This document shows, one piece after another, positions 26,624-36,208 of a stretch of 64,000 bases of DNA. The DNA comes from Streptomyces rimosus (GTDB lineage: Bacteria; Actinomycetota; Actinomycetes; Streptomycetales; Streptomycetaceae): the NCBI RefSeq assembly GCF_008704655.1, contig NZ_CP023688.1, positions 1,612,001-1,676,000 on the forward strand, given 5' to 3'. The notes under the pieces were generated by a model. It saw only the letters and a list, made by a program, of their open reading frames with translations, was not told the DNA's origin and did no database searches. The translations under genes and the position numbers were made by a program. The number at the start of each line of letters is the position of its first letter. Positions within the stretch are counted from its first letter, which is position 1.

Positions 26624-29600
26624 GTGATCTACCACTACCGCATCCTCGGCACCGCGCAGGCCCGCCGCCCCGACGGCACCGAGGTGCCTCTGAAGGGTGC
26701 GCGGCTTCGGGCGCTGCTGGTGGCGCTGGCGGCGGGTGGCGGGCGGCCGGTGGCGGTGGCGCGGCTGATTGCGCAGGTGTGGGGGGAGGAGGCGGAGCCG
26801 CCTGCGGATGCTCCGGCGGCGCTTCAGGCTCTGGTGGGGCGCTTGCGGCGGGCGCTCGGCGGGGCGGCGGTGACCTCGTCGCCCGGTGGGTACGCGCTGG
26901 CGGCCGAGGCGGACGCCGTCGACCTGTTCCGCTTCGAGCGGCTGACGGCGGAGGGGGTCGCCGCGCTGCGTGCCGGTGACCCTGCCGGCGCCGCCGGTCT
27001 GCTGGACGAGGCGCTGGCGCTGTGGCACGGTCCCGCGCTGGCGGATCTGCCGGACCGGGACGGCGACCCGCTCGCCGTACGGGCCGAACGGCGGCACGGC
27101 GAGGCGCGGCGCGCCCGGCTGGCGGCCGAGGTGGCGTGCGGCCGGGCGGCCGACGCGCTGGCCGAGCTGGCGGCGCTGGCCGCGGCGGAGCCGCTGGACG
27201 AGCCTTTGCAAGCGCTGTACATCCGGGCGCTGTCGGCGGCGGGACGGCAGGCGGAGGCGTTGCAGGCGTACGAGGAGGTACGGGCCGGGCTCGCCGAGCG
27301 GCTGGGCACGGATCCCGGCACCGAACTGCGCTCCCTGTATGCGGAGTTGCTGGCCGGGGTGCCGGGTCCGGCCCCGGCACCCCGCACGCCCGCACCATCC
27401 GTACGGCTCCGTTCCCGCCTCAGTTCGTTCGTCGGCCGGGACACCGAAATCGCTTGGCTGAGGGAGGAGTTGGGGAGCAGTCGACTGGTCACTCTGCTCG
27501 GCGCGGGCGGTGTCGGCAAGACCCGGCTGGCCCTGGAAGCCGCCGATGCGGCGGTCGCGGACGGCGCGCGGTGGCCCGACGGCGTCCGGGTCGCCGAGCT
27601 GGCCTCCGTACGGGACGCGGAGAACGTGCCCGAGGCCGTGCTGACCGCGCTCGGCGGGCATCCGACGCAGGTACGCGCCCCCGGGGCCGACGATCTGCGC
27701 GCGCCCGGCGGCCCCACGACGCCGCTCGCCCAGGTGGTGGAGCACTGCGGGCAGCGGCGGCTGCTGCTCGTCCTGGACAACTGCGAGCACGTGATCGGTG
27801 CGGCGGCCGGGCTGGCGCACGCCGTCCTGGCCGGCTGCCCCGGTGTGACGGTGCTGGCCACCAGCCGTGAACCGCTCGGCGTACCGGGCGAGTCGGTGCG
27901 CCCCGTCGAGCCGCTGCCGCCGTCGGCCGCGCTCCGGCTGCTGGCCGAGCGGGGCGCCGCCGCGCGCACCGGATTCCGTACGGAGGACGACCCGGCCGCG
28001 TGCGCGGAGATCTGCCGCAGGCTCGACGGGCTGCCGCTCGCCATCGAGCTGGCGGCGGCGCGGCTGCGGGCGCTGACGCCACGGCAGATCGCGGATCGGC
28101 TGGACGACCGGTTCCGGCTGCTGAGCGGCGGCAGCCGGACGGCGCTGCCCCGGCAGCAGACACTGCGGGCGGTGGTGGACTGGTCGTGGGACCTGCTCAC
28201 GTCCGACGAACGGGCGGTGCTGCGCCGCCTGGCCGTCTTCGCGGGGGGTTGTGAGGTGGCGGAGGCGGAGCAGGTGTGTGCCGCCCCTGGCCTGGCCGAC
28301 GGCCCTCGCTCCCCCGCCGATGTCCTGGACGCGCTCACCTCGCTTGTCGACAAGTCGCTGGTCACCGCCGCCCCGGAGAGCCCGCGCGGCATGCGCTACC
28401 GGCTGCTCGAAACGGTCGCCGAGTACGCCGGGGAGCGGCTGACGGAGTCCGGTGAGCGGGCGGCCGTGGAACTGCGGCACCTGACGGCGTACCGGGAGCT
28501 GGCCCGTACCGGCGAGCCCGGACTGCGCGGGCCGCGCCAGGCGGAGTGGCTGGCGCGCCTGGAGACCGAGCACGACAACGTGCGGGCCGCGCTGCGCACG
28601 GCGGTCGGCCGGGGCGAGGAGCAGGAGGGGCTGTGCCTGGCGCTGTCGATGAGCTGGTTCTGGCAGCTGCGCAACCACCAGGCGGACGCGCGGCACTGGG
28701 CCGCCGCCGTCGCGGACCTGGGCCCCGACCCGTTCGCCGATCCGGTACGGCCCGCGGAGCCGCTGGCGGACCGGTGTACGGCGGTTGCGCCGCCGTGGTC
28801 CGGGGAGCGGCTGTGGGAGGCCCGGCGCGGGGTGCGGCTGCTGGTGCTGGCCGGCAGCGGTGAGGGGGCCGGGCCGTCCGGGCCGGTGCGTGCGGAGTCG
28901 GTCGTGGCCGCGTACCGTCCCGGGCTGCCACAGACCGGTCGGCAGCCGGGCGTCATGTGGTTCTTCGCCCGGTTGATGACCGGCGGGTTCGCCGGGCTGG
29001 ACGAGACCGTCGACGCCGTCGTACGCCACTGCCGTGAGCTGGGCGACGGCTGGGAACTGGGTCTGGCGCTGCTGCTGCGGACCAAGCTGCTCGACAACCG
29101 GCCCGCCGAACTGGACCGGTCGGCGCGCGACGCCGAGGAGGCGCTGGCCCTCTTCGAGGAGGCCGGGGACCTGTGGGGCATCGCCGAGTCCTTGTCCGCG
29201 CGCGGCGACACGTACGAGCGGCGTGGGCAGTACGCACTGGCGGACGCGGACTTCTCGCGGGCCATGGAGGCTTCCGAGCGGATCGGCGCCCACGCTCAAG
29301 TGCCGGAGTTCAAGGCGCGGCTGGCGTCCGTACGACTGGAGGGGACGTACGGGACGGAGGAAGGCGCCGCGGTGCGGTCACCCCGCGTCCAGCAGGCCGA
29401 GCGACTGCTGCTGGAGGCCGTGGCCGAATCCCGGCCCGCCGCCGGGGAGACGCTGAGCACGGCGCGGCTGCTGCTGGCGCGGCACTACGGCCGGACCGGC
29501 CGCACCGGCCTCGCCCGGGAGCAGCTGAACGAGGCGGAGCAGGCGTTCACCAGCGGCACCCCGCCGATCTTCACGGGCATGGTGAGCGGGTTGCACGGCT

Positions 29601-29980
29601 GGCTGGACTGCCTCGACGGGGATTTCGTCCGGGCCCGTGAGCATGTGCGCCGGGCCGTGCGGCAGCTCGCCGCACTCGCGCACCTGGTGGCTCCGTACCT
29701 GGTCACCCATCAGTTCCTCTGCGCCGCGTGGGCGATGGCGGAGCTGGACGCGGCCGGGACAGGGGCTGCCGAGGAAGGGGCGCGCCTGCTGGGTGCGTAC
29801 GACCGCCACGCGTCCGAGGCCGAGGGCTTCGGTTTTCAGCCGCTGCCGCCCGCGGTGGAGGCCCGGGTACGGGAGCGGGCCGGGGCGGCGGTGCGCGCGG
29901 CGCTGGCGGCGGACGCGTACGAGAGCGCTTACCGCGAAGGCGGCGGCCTCTCCGTGAAGGAGGCCGCCGCCCTCATCTGA
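26624..29980 (+). CDS. SARP/AfsR-like regulator with BTAD, NB-ARC and TPR domains
   Basis: This 1,118-residue protein has an OmpR-type winged helix (residues about 1-95, start VIYHYRILGTAQARRPDG) and a bacterial transcriptional activation domain (to about 240, ending AEALQAYEEVRAGLAERLGTDPG split). An NB-ARC ATPase follows (FVGRDTEI, Walker A GAGGVGKTR near 295, LLVLDNCEHV, LATSREPLG, GLPLAIELAAARLR), then a long TPR-like C-terminus. It is a classic large SARP. The GTG at 26624 has only a weak CAGGGA upstream. It is divergent from the decayed sugar operon and has no biosynthetic genes next to it, so its targets are unknown. Confidence 0.93.
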   Translation: MIYHYRILGTAQARRPDGTEVPLKGARLRALLVALAAGGGRPVAVARLIAQVWGEEAEPPADAPAALQALVGRLRRALGGAAVTSSPGGYALAAEADAVDLFRFERLTAEGVAALRAGDPAGAAGLLDEALALWHGPALADLPDRDGDPLAVRAERRHGEARRARLAAEVACGRAADALAELAALAAAEPLDEPLQALYIRALSAAGRQAEALQAYEEVRAGLAERLGTDPGTELRSLYAELLAGVPGPAPAPRTPAPSVRLRSRLSSFVGRDTEIAWLREELGSSRLVTLLGAGGVGKTRLALEAADAAVADGARWPDGVRVAELASVRDAENVPEAVLTALGGHPTQVRAPGADDLRAPGGPTTPLAQVVEHCGQRRLLLVLDNCEHVIGAAAGLAHAVLAGCPGVTVLATSREPLGVPGESVRPVEPLPPSAALRLLAERGAAARTGFRTEDDPAACAEICRRLDGLPLAIELAAARLRALTPRQIADRLDDRFRLLSGGSRTALPRQQTLRAVVDWSWDLLTSDERAVLRRLAVFAGGCEVAEAEQVCAAPGLADGPRSPADVLDALTSLVDKSLVTAAPESPRGMRYRLLETVAEYAGERLTESGERAAVELRHLTAYRELARTGEPGLRGPRQAEWLARLETEHDNVRAALRTAVGRGEEQEGLCLALSMSWFWQLRNHQADARHWAAAVADLGPDPFADPVRPAEPLADRCTAVAPPWSGERLWEARRGVRLLVLAGSGEGAGPSGPVRAESVVAAYRPGLPQTGRQPGVMWFFARLMTGGFAGLDETVDAVVRHCRELGDGWELGLALLLRTKLLDNRPAELDRSARDAEEALALFEEAGDLWGIAESLSARGDTYERRGQYALADADFSRAMEASERIGAHAQVPEFKARLASVRLEGTYGTEEGAAVRSPRVQQAERLLLEAVAESRPAAGETLSTARLLLARHYGRTGRTGLAREQLNEAEQAFTSGTPPIFTGMVSGLHGWLDCLDGDFVRAREHVRRAVRQLAALAHLVAPYLVTHQFLCAAWAMAELDAAGTGAAEEGARLLGAYDRHASEAEGFGFQPLPPAVEARVRERAGAAVRAALAADAYESAYREGGGLSVKEAAALI

Positions 29981-30007
29981 CCAGCGCGAACGCCGGTCCC
30001 CGCGCGC

Positions 30008-30895
30008 CTACTGGGCGTCCGCCAGCCGCTCCTGTGCCTCGGCCAGGTCCTCTTCCGTAGGCGCGTCGTCCTGGGACAGCGCCCGGCGCCAGTAGCCGGT
30101 GAAGTCGACGGACCGCTTGTCCAGGCCCCGGTCCTCGACCAGATGCCTCCGCAGAGCGCGTACCGCGCCCGCCTCCCCGGCGAGCCAGGCGAAGACCGAA
30201 CCGGCGGGGAAGTCGGCCCCGCGTACTGCTTCGACCAGCAGCTCACCGGGCCCGGCCGCGCGACGGTCCCGGTGCAGCCAGTGCACGGTCAGGTCGCCGC
30301 GGGTGGCGAAGGTCTGCTCCTCCGCCGCGTCCGCCACCTCGATGTACGCCACCGCGCGGGCCCCTTCGGGCAGCCACTCGGCGAGGGTGCCGATGGCGGG
30401 CAGCGCGGTCTCGTCCCCGGCGAGCAGCGTCCAGTCGGCCGTGCCGAGAGGGACGGGCCGGGCGAAGTACGCCGACGGGCCGAACATGCCGAGCGTGTCG
30501 CCGGGCGCGGCACGGCCCGCCCACTCGGTCGCCGGGCCGCGCGCCGCCCCCGCGCCGTGCAGCACGAAGTCGATGTCGATCGTCGCGTCCTCGGGGTGGT
30601 GCGCGCGGACGGTGTAGCTGCGCATCCACGGCCGTTCGTCCTCGGGGATCGCGTGGTACGCCGCGTACCAGCGCATCGGGTCGCCGTCGGCGGGCGGCTC
30701 CGGGAGCCGCGGGACGGCCTGGCCGGGCTTGGGGAAGTACAGCTTCACCTGCTGGTCAGGCGCGTCGAGACGGAAGCCGGCGAGGTCGGGACCGCCGAAG
30801 GTGACGCGCACCATGCGCGGTGAGAGGCGCCGGACCGCGGTGACCCGGAGGTAGCGGACCGGCAGGGTGGCGGGCTGGGAAGGGGGCTGTTGCAT
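30008..30895 (-). CDS. Siderophore-interacting protein (FAD ferric-siderophore reductase)
   Basis: This 295-residue flavoprotein has the FAD-binding motif MRSYTVRAHHPED, the N-terminal VTFGGPDLAGF typical of the family, and LLAGDETALPAIGTLAEWLP in the NAD(P)H domain. The family (ViuB, YqjH) reduces ferric siderophores in the cytoplasm to release iron. The ATG at 30895 follows GGAG by 6 nt. No siderophore genes adjoin it, and no iron-box-like sequence is seen in its 310-bp upstream gap. Confidence 0.92.
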   Translation of the reverse strand: MQQPPSQPATLPVRYLRVTAVRRLSPRMVRVTFGGPDLAGFRLDAPDQQVKLYFPKPGQAVPRLPEPPADGDPMRWYAAYHAIPEDERPWMRSYTVRAHHPEDATIDIDFVLHGAGAARGPATEWAGRAAPGDTLGMFGPSAYFARPVPLGTADWTLLAGDETALPAIGTLAEWLPEGARAVAYIEVADAAEEQTFATRGDLTVHWLHRDRRAAGPGELLVEAVRGADFPAGSVFAWLAGEAGAVRALRRHLVEDRGLDKRSVDFTGYWRRALSQDDAPTEEDLAEAQERLADAQ

Positions 30896-31205
30896 GGCGT
30901 CTCCGTGGGCAGGGCCATCGGCCGGCGACGGGCCGTGGCGCGCGGACGGTACAGCGCGTGGGACCTCCGGCGCGCCGTACGGGGCAGTGGGACGACCATC
31001 GCAGCCGCTGCCTACACGGCACCTACAGCGCACCTGCACGCGCGGCACGCGTGCGGGCGGTCGCCGCCGCCCCTCCCCGAGCTATCCGGGTGATTCGCCC
31101 CCGAGGCCGTCACTACGGGGGCCCCGCCGTCAATACGTCTGCTGACAGGAAGCGTCCGGTGCCACCGGCCGCGTAGGGTCCCGCACGAGAACGGAACACA
31201 CCACC
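30896..31205. other. Divergent promoter region, siderophore-interacting protein / secreted protein
   Basis: This 310-bp gap separates two genes that point away from each other. I see no clear operator and no gene in it. Confidence 0.4.
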
Positions 31206-32117
31206 ATGCCCACGGACCGTTGCCGACTGCTGCCCATCGCCTCCGCGAGCGCCCTGGCCCTCGCCGCCACTCTGGGCGCCGGGGCCGCCCTCGTCGCCTC
31301 GCCCGCCACCGCCTCCGGGCCCGCGCGCGCCGCCGCGCCCCAGGACCCGCGGGAGGCGACGGTGCGGGTGGGGACCGGCACCGCCCACTTCTGCCTCACC
31401 CCCGACGCCACCCGCGCGCTCGACAAGGCCGGTATCCGCCTGGCCCCGATCGCCCCGGCGAAGCTCACCGGACCGGCCGCGCGCCGCTGCGTGACCACCC
31501 CGATCTCCGGCGGCACGCTCAACACCCGCTTCACCTCCGGACACCTCGACTTCGGGGGCGGCTTCGACTTCGTACGCAAGGACCACCGCCACCTGAGGGT
31601 CAGCGCGCTGCGGGGCGAACTCGCCACCTCGCGCGTCACCGGCACCGTCGGCGGCTCCAAGGGACGCCGGACCGACTTCCTGGCGTTCCACGTCGACCCG
31701 AACCGGGTCAAGGTCGGCGGCGGACAGGCACAGGCCAAGATGAGCTTCACCCTCACCGAGCGCGGCGTCGGCGCCTTCCGCGGCGCGTTCCGGGGGCAGT
31801 CGCCGATCGGCGCGGGACAGCGCGTGTTCGACGGGGACGGCGCGGCGAAGTTCACCCTCCAGCAGGCCGGCAGCGCGTCGCCCGGGACCGGCACCGCCCA
31901 GAAGCAGGTGACCCCCGCCCCGGCCACCCCGGCCCGGCAGACGCCCGGGTCGGCGCAGAAGCCGTCGGCGGGTGCCGCGCAGCGCCCGTCGGCCGGTACC
32001 GCGCAGCAGCCGGCCGGACAGTCGCCCGACACCTCGTCCCGCCCAGCGGCCGACTCGGCCCCCGCGCGGCAGAACGATGTGGCGATGGACCCGATCAACG
32101 CGATGTCGGCCGACTGA
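31206..32117 (+). CDS. Secreted protein of unknown function with Ala/Pro/Gln-rich tail
   Basis: This 303-residue protein has a signal peptide (cleavage expected near ATASGPARA, residue 37). A globular part (about 50-225) has ARRCVTTPISGGTLN, HLDFGGGFDFVRKDHRHLRV and VTGTVGGSKGRRTDF. A low-complexity tail with repeated A-Q-x-P-S-A-G units follows. The TPISGG, then GGG-F, then hydrophobic-strand pattern recalls a secreted HtaA-like beta family, but I cannot fix the family or function. No anchor sequence is seen, so it is probably released or wall-associated. Confidence 0.75.
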   Translation: MPTDRCRLLPIASASALALAATLGAGAALVASPATASGPARAAAPQDPREATVRVGTGTAHFCLTPDATRALDKAGIRLAPIAPAKLTGPAARRCVTTPISGGTLNTRFTSGHLDFGGGFDFVRKDHRHLRVSALRGELATSRVTGTVGGSKGRRTDFLAFHVDPNRVKVGGGQAQAKMSFTLTERGVGAFRGAFRGQSPIGAGQRVFDGDGAAKFTLQQAGSASPGTGTAQKQVTPAPATPARQTPGSAQKPSAGAAQRPSAGTAQQPAGQSPDTSSRPAADSAPARQNDVAMDPINAMSAD

Positions 32118-32174
32118 GCGTCAGGCCGGCGCGGTGGCCGGCGCGATGGCCGCCCTGCCGTCGCGCCGGCCTCG

Positions 32175-32939
32175 CTACAGGTTGACGCCCCCGGTGACGT
32201 CGATCTTGGTCCCGGTGATCCAGCGGGCGTCGTCGGAAGCCAGGAAGGCGACCGCGTCGGCGATGTCCGGGACCCGGCCGATCCGGCCGAGCGCGGTCAG
32301 GCCGATGTTGCGCTCCACGTTCGCCGGGTCGGCCAGCACCTCGGAGGTCATGTCGGTGCGGGTGTAGCCGACCGAGACGGCGTTGACGGTGATCCCGCGG
32401 GGGCCGAGGTGCTTGGCCAGGGTGTGGCTGAACACTTCGAGCGCGCCCTTGGTGAGCGGGTAACCGATGCCGTGGGCTGAGGCGACACGGGTCGAGACGG
32501 AGGAGATGTTGATGATCCGGCCGCCGTCGCGCAGCCGGGGCAGCAGCCGCTGCGTGAGGAAGAACGGCGCCTTGACGTTGACCGCGACCATCCGGTCGAA
32601 CTCCTCGGGGGTGAGCACCTCGATCGGCCGTCCCATGAGGTTGAGCCCCGCGTTGTGCACCAGGATGTCGATCGCCGGTTCCCCGTGTGCGTGCAGTCCG
32701 GCCTCCAGGCCGGCCACGAGCGTGTCCACATCGCCGGGAACGCCCAGTTCGGCGCCCACGACGAAGGCCCGGCCGCCGGCCTCGGCGATGGCCGCGGCGG
32801 TCTCCTTGGCCGCCGCCTCGTTGCTGCCGTAGTGCACGGCCACCAGAGCGCCGTCCCGGGCCAGGCGTTCGGCGATGCCCCGCCCGATGCCCCGGCTGCC
32901 GCCGGTGACCAGTGCGACCTTGCCGCCGAGGTTTCCCAT
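32175..32939 (-). CDS. Short-chain dehydrogenase/reductase, FabG-like
   Basis: This 254-residue SDR has the cofactor loop TGGSRGIGRG, NAG at 96-98, the catalytic serines in NISSVST (146-147), Y160 and K164 (YPLTK), and the tail GTKIDVTGGVNL. It reduces or oxidises an alcohol/ketone substrate with NAD(P). GAGGAG lies 6 nt before the ATG at 32939; the longer reading upstream is not supported. It lies 75 bp downstream of a GntR regulator in the same direction, and an iron-box-like site overlaps its promoter zone. The substrate is unknown. Confidence 0.9.
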   Translation of the reverse strand: MGNLGGKVALVTGGSRGIGRGIAERLARDGALVAVHYGSNEAAAKETAAAIAEAGGRAFVVGAELGVPGDVDTLVAGLEAGLHAHGEPAIDILVHNAGLNLMGRPIEVLTPEEFDRMVAVNVKAPFFLTQRLLPRLRDGGRIINISSVSTRVASAHGIGYPLTKGALEVFSHTLAKHLGPRGITVNAVSVGYTRTDMTSEVLADPANVERNIGLTALGRIGRVPDIADAVAFLASDDARWITGTKIDVTGGVNL

Positions 32940-32987
32940 GGTCACTCCTCGATCGTGTGCGTGGAGTTCTCCCTTGCCCCCATTAAC

Positions 32988-33006
32988 CATGGTTAGCCTA
33001 ACCTAA
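32988..33006 (-). promoter_or_regulatory. Iron-box-like site (DmdR/IdeR type) with overlapping palindromes
   Basis: The minus strand reads TTAGGTTAGGCTAACCATG, 15 of 19 matches to the iron-regulator box TTAGGTTAGGCTCACCTAA as I remember it. It ends 49 bp before the SDR start. The same stretch contains two perfect palindromes, TAACCATGGTTA (32984-32995) and GGTTAGCCTAACC (32991-33003), so another dimeric regulator such as the adjacent GntR protein could bind here instead. Confidence 0.55.
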
Positions 33007-33014
33007 TTTACTGC

Positions 33015-33692
33015 TCAGCCCTCGGCCCGCTCGTGATACATCCGCCGGGTGTGCTCCGTGTGGGCCCGCATGACCGCGGTCGCCCGGGCCTCGTCCCGGT
33101 CGGTGATCGCCGCGATCAGCTCGCGGTGTTCGGCCCAGGACCCCTTGCCGCGCTGCCGGGCGACGGGCGTGTGGTACCAGCGCACCCGCCGCCCGACCTG
33201 CGCCGCCAGATCGGCCAGCACCGCGTTGCCCGCCAGGGCCATCACCTTGGCGTGGAACTCCGCGTTGGTGGCGACCGCGGTCTCCACGTCGTCGTCCCGT
33301 ACCGCCTGTTCGCCCTTGTCGCACAGCGCTTCCAGCTCCGCGATGCCCGCCGATCCGGCGTTGGCGGCGGCGAGCCGGGCGGCCTCCGCCTCCAGCAGGG
33401 TGCGTACGGTGAGCAGTTGGTCGGCCTCCTCCTCGGTGGGCTCGTGCACGAACGCGCCCTGCGCCGGGCGCAGATCGACCCAGCCCTCCGTGTTGAGCCG
33501 CTGCAGCGCCTCGCGGACCGGCTGCCGGGAGACACCGAGGTGGCCCGCCAGCTCGCTCTCGACGAGGTGCTGGCCGGGGCGCAGCGCGCGGGTCGTGATC
33601 AGTTCGAGGAGCGCTTCGTAGACGCGCTCGCGCAGCGGGCCGGGGCGTTCCAGCTTCGGCACGGTGCCCTGCGGCAGCCCTGTGGACAGCAT
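33015..33692 (-). CDS. GntR-family regulator, FadR/FCD subfamily
   Basis: This 225-residue protein has a winged helix-turn-helix (LRERVYEALLELITTRALRPGQ, LAGHLGVSRQPVREALQRL) and a helical FCD ligand domain with metal-type residues (NAEFHAKVMALAGN, WAEHRELIAAITD). GGAGGGG lies 8 nt before the ATG. Such proteins usually repress a small catabolic operon and respond to an acid metabolite. The SDR gene directly downstream is the first candidate target. The ligand is unknown. Confidence 0.9.
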   Translation of the reverse strand: MLSTGLPQGTVPKLERPGPLRERVYEALLELITTRALRPGQHLVESELAGHLGVSRQPVREALQRLNTEGWVDLRPAQGAFVHEPTEEEADQLLTVRTLLEAEAARLAAANAGSAGIAELEALCDKGEQAVRDDDVETAVATNAEFHAKVMALAGNAVLADLAAQVGRRVRWYHTPVARQRGKGSWAEHRELIAAITDRDEARATAVMRAHTEHTRRMYHERAEG

Positions 33693-33753
33693 CGAGATAC
33701 CCCTCCGTGGACGCGACCGGGGGCGGCGCGGGTGCGCGCGGCGGCCCGGGCGA

Positions 33754-33786
33754 CCGATTGGTTATCGTCTACAGTCTACCGATCGG
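33754..33786. promoter_or_regulatory. Possible GntR operator/promoter with GTCTAC direct repeat
   Basis: Upstream of the GntR gene, GTCTAC occurs twice (33767-33772 and 33774-33779) with a 7-bp period, framed by CCGAT and ATCGG as inverted outer arms. The patch is AT-richer than its flanks. It would suit autoregulation; the support is weak. Confidence 0.35.
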
Positions 33787-33930
33787 CGCCGTCCGCGCGC
33801 AGGCCGCCCACCGGCCGCGCCGCGCCCTGCCGTCCCCCCGGACAGCGGCAACTCCTGCGAGAATACGTTCGCTTGCAGCACCGTGGACCACCGCGGACCG
33901 TCACGAGGCCGCGGGGAGGGCAGGGCACCC

Positions 33931-35166
33931 ATGCGCGCAGGAACGGTCGCCGTCGTGGGCGGGAGCATCGCCGGATGCGCCGCCGCACTCGCCGTACACC
34001 GGGGCGGCGCAACGGACATCACGGTCTACGAACGCGCCGCCGGCCGCCTGGCGGACCGCGGCGCCGGCCTGGCCGTACACAACGCCCGCTACGCGGAACT
34101 GGCATCGGCCGGGTACATGGACGCGGACATGCCCTGGCTCCAGCTGTCCCGGCGCCGCTGGTACACCCGCGACGGCCACCACCCGCTCGGCCGGCCGGTG
34201 GGCGAACTGCCCTTCCCGTTCCGCACCTACAACTGGGGCCCGCTCTGGCGCGAGCTGCGCGACCGGATGCCCGCGAGCGCCGTGTTCCGCGGGGACAGCC
34301 CGGTCCGTACGGTCGAGATCGCGGCCGACGGCGCCACGGTGCGCCTGGAGGACGGCAGCGCGCACCACGCCGACCTGGTCGTGGGCGCGGACGGCTACCG
34401 CTCGGCGGTCCGGGGTGCCGCCTTCCCCGACGTACGGCCCGCGTACGCCGGTTATCTGGCCTTGCGCGGCGCGTTCCCCGCCGAGCGGCTGACCGCGCTC
34501 GGCGGCCCGGCCGGCGCGTGGCCGGTCGAGGACTGCGTCTTCGCCGTCTTCCCCGGCGGCCACGCCGTCATCTACCGCATCCCGGACGGCTCCGGCGGCC
34601 ACCGCGCCAACTGGGTGCTCTACACCGCCCCTCCCCCGGAGCTCGACCTCGGCCTGGACACCCCCACCAGCCTCCCGCCCGGCACCCTCGGCGAGGCGCT
34701 GCACGCGCACTTCGCGCAGGTCACCGGGGAACTCCTGCCGCCGTACTGGGGCGGCCTGCTCCAGCTGACCCGGCCGGAGGAGCTGTTCATCCAGCCGATG
34801 TACGACTTCACCGCGCCCCGTTACGCCGCGGGCCGCCTGCTGCTCACCGGCGACGCGGCCACGGTCGCCCGCCCGCACACCGGCAGCGGCGCGGTGAAAG
34901 CCCTCCAGGACGCCACCGCCCTGGAGGCCGCCTGCACCGCCGCGGACACCTGGTCCGAGGTGGCCGCCGCGTACGACGCGTCCCGCGGCCCCGTCGGCAC
35001 CTCGATGATGGAACTCGGCCGCCGCCTCGGCGACGCACTCGTCCTGCGCGGCCCCGACTGGCGGACGGCGGGCCAGACGGACCTGGACGCGCTGTGGGCG
35101 GGGGCGGACGCGAGGGCGTTCGGCGGGCGGCCCTTGCCGGGGGTGCGGGGGACCGTAAAAGGGTGA
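33931..35166 (+). CDS. FAD-dependent monooxygenase
   Basis: This 411-residue flavoprotein starts with a dinucleotide-binding fold (VAVVGGSIAGCAAALAVHR, with TVYERA at the end of the second strand). It has the DG motif in LVVGADGYRSAVR and the FAD-ribityl motif LLLTGDAATVARPHTGSGAVKALQDA near residue 310. The group A aromatic hydroxylase family uses NAD(P)H and oxygen. The ATG follows GGGGAGGG. It is divergent from the GntR gene, so it could share that regulator. The substrate is unknown. Confidence 0.9.
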   Translation: MRAGTVAVVGGSIAGCAAALAVHRGGATDITVYERAAGRLADRGAGLAVHNARYAELASAGYMDADMPWLQLSRRRWYTRDGHHPLGRPVGELPFPFRTYNWGPLWRELRDRMPASAVFRGDSPVRTVEIAADGATVRLEDGSAHHADLVVGADGYRSAVRGAAFPDVRPAYAGYLALRGAFPAERLTALGGPAGAWPVEDCVFAVFPGGHAVIYRIPDGSGGHRANWVLYTAPPPELDLGLDTPTSLPPGTLGEALHAHFAQVTGELLPPYWGGLLQLTRPEELFIQPMYDFTAPRYAAGRLLLTGDAATVARPHTGSGAVKALQDATALEAACTAADTWSEVAAAYDASRGPVGTSMMELGRRLGDALVLRGPDWRTAGQTDLDALWAGADARAFGGRPLPGVRGTVKG

Positions 35167-35327
35167 CGGCCTGTCGGCGGCCGGTCAGGGGGTACCGGTA
35201 CGACGGGCGCGGCCACGCGCCACCCGGGCGCCGGGCACCCGCCCGTACGCGTACCGGACAATGGAACGGCCGAGGCCGGACCGCCACCGCGGGTCGGCGC
35301 ACCAGGGACGGACAGGACTGATCAGAC

Positions 35328-36185
35328 ATGGGACGGGTCACCGAGCGACGCCGCGTCATCCGCATCCGCGACGGAGCGGTGAGCACGCGCCCGGACACCC
35401 TCGTCGGCGAGGAGCCGCTGGAGATCCGGCTCGGCGGCCGGCCGCTCGCCATCACGATGCGCACGCCGGGCGACGACTTCGCGCTGGCCGCGGGCTTCCT
35501 CGTGAGCGAGGGCGTGCTCGGCGGCGCCGGGGAGCTGGCGAACATCGTGTACTGCGCGGGGGCCACCGAGGACGGGTCGAACACGTACAACGTGGTGGAC
35601 GTACAGCTCGCGCCCGGTATCCCCGTCCCGGACATCACGCTGGAGCGCAACGTCTACACGACGTCGTCCTGCGGCCTGTGCGGCAAGGCCAGTCTGGACG
35701 CGGTCCGCACCTCCGCCCGCTGGCCCCTGGACCCGCCCGCCGACGCCCCCGGCCGCATCGCGCCCGCGACGCTGTCCGCGCTGCCCGGCCGGCTGCGGGC
35801 CGCGCAGCGCGTGTTCGACCGGACCGGCGGGCTGCACGCCGCCGCGCTCTTCGACGCGGACGGTGAACTCCTCGACGTACGCGAGGACGTGGGCCGCCAC
35901 AACGCCGTCGACAAGGTCGTCGGCCGCGCCCTCCAGGACGGGCGGCTGCCCCTGCGCGACACCATCCTGATGGTTTCGGGCCGGGCCTCGTTCGAACTCG
36001 TCCAGAAGGCGGTCATGGCGGGCATCCCCACCCTCGCCGCGGTCTCCGCGCCGTCCTCCCTCGCCGTGGACCTGGCCGCTGAGAGCGGGCTGACACTGGT
36101 GGGCTTCCTGCGGGGGTCGTCGATGAATGTCTACGCGGGCGCGGAGCGGCTGGCGCTGGGCGCGGGGGCGGGCAGCAGGGCCTGA
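35328..36185 (+). CDS. fdhD: FdhD, sulfurtransferase for formate dehydrogenase maturation
   Basis: This 285-residue protein carries the FdhD signature: the catalytic cysteine loop SSCGLCGK (C115 and C118), EDVGRHNAVDKVVG and SGRASFELVQKA. FdhD passes sulfur to the molybdenum or tungsten cofactor of formate dehydrogenase. No formate dehydrogenase gene lies in the window. The oxalate operon 13 kb upstream would produce formate, a possible metabolic link. Confidence 0.95.
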   Translation: MGRVTERRRVIRIRDGAVSTRPDTLVGEEPLEIRLGGRPLAITMRTPGDDFALAAGFLVSEGVLGGAGELANIVYCAGATEDGSNTYNVVDVQLAPGIPVPDITLERNVYTTSSCGLCGKASLDAVRTSARWPLDPPADAPGRIAPATLSALPGRLRAAQRVFDRTGGLHAAALFDADGELLDVREDVGRHNAVDKVVGRALQDGRLPLRDTILMVSGRASFELVQKAVMAGIPTLAAVSAPSSLAVDLAAESGLTLVGFLRGSSMNVYAGAERLALGAGAGSRA

Positions 36186-36208
36186 GCGCACCGGCCGGCG
36201 CGGGCCCG

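Noticed and set aside
26402..29299. Open frame of 965 codons antisense to the SARP gene
   Set aside because: Low-complexity shadow; the SARP, NB-ARC and TPR motifs are on the plus strand.
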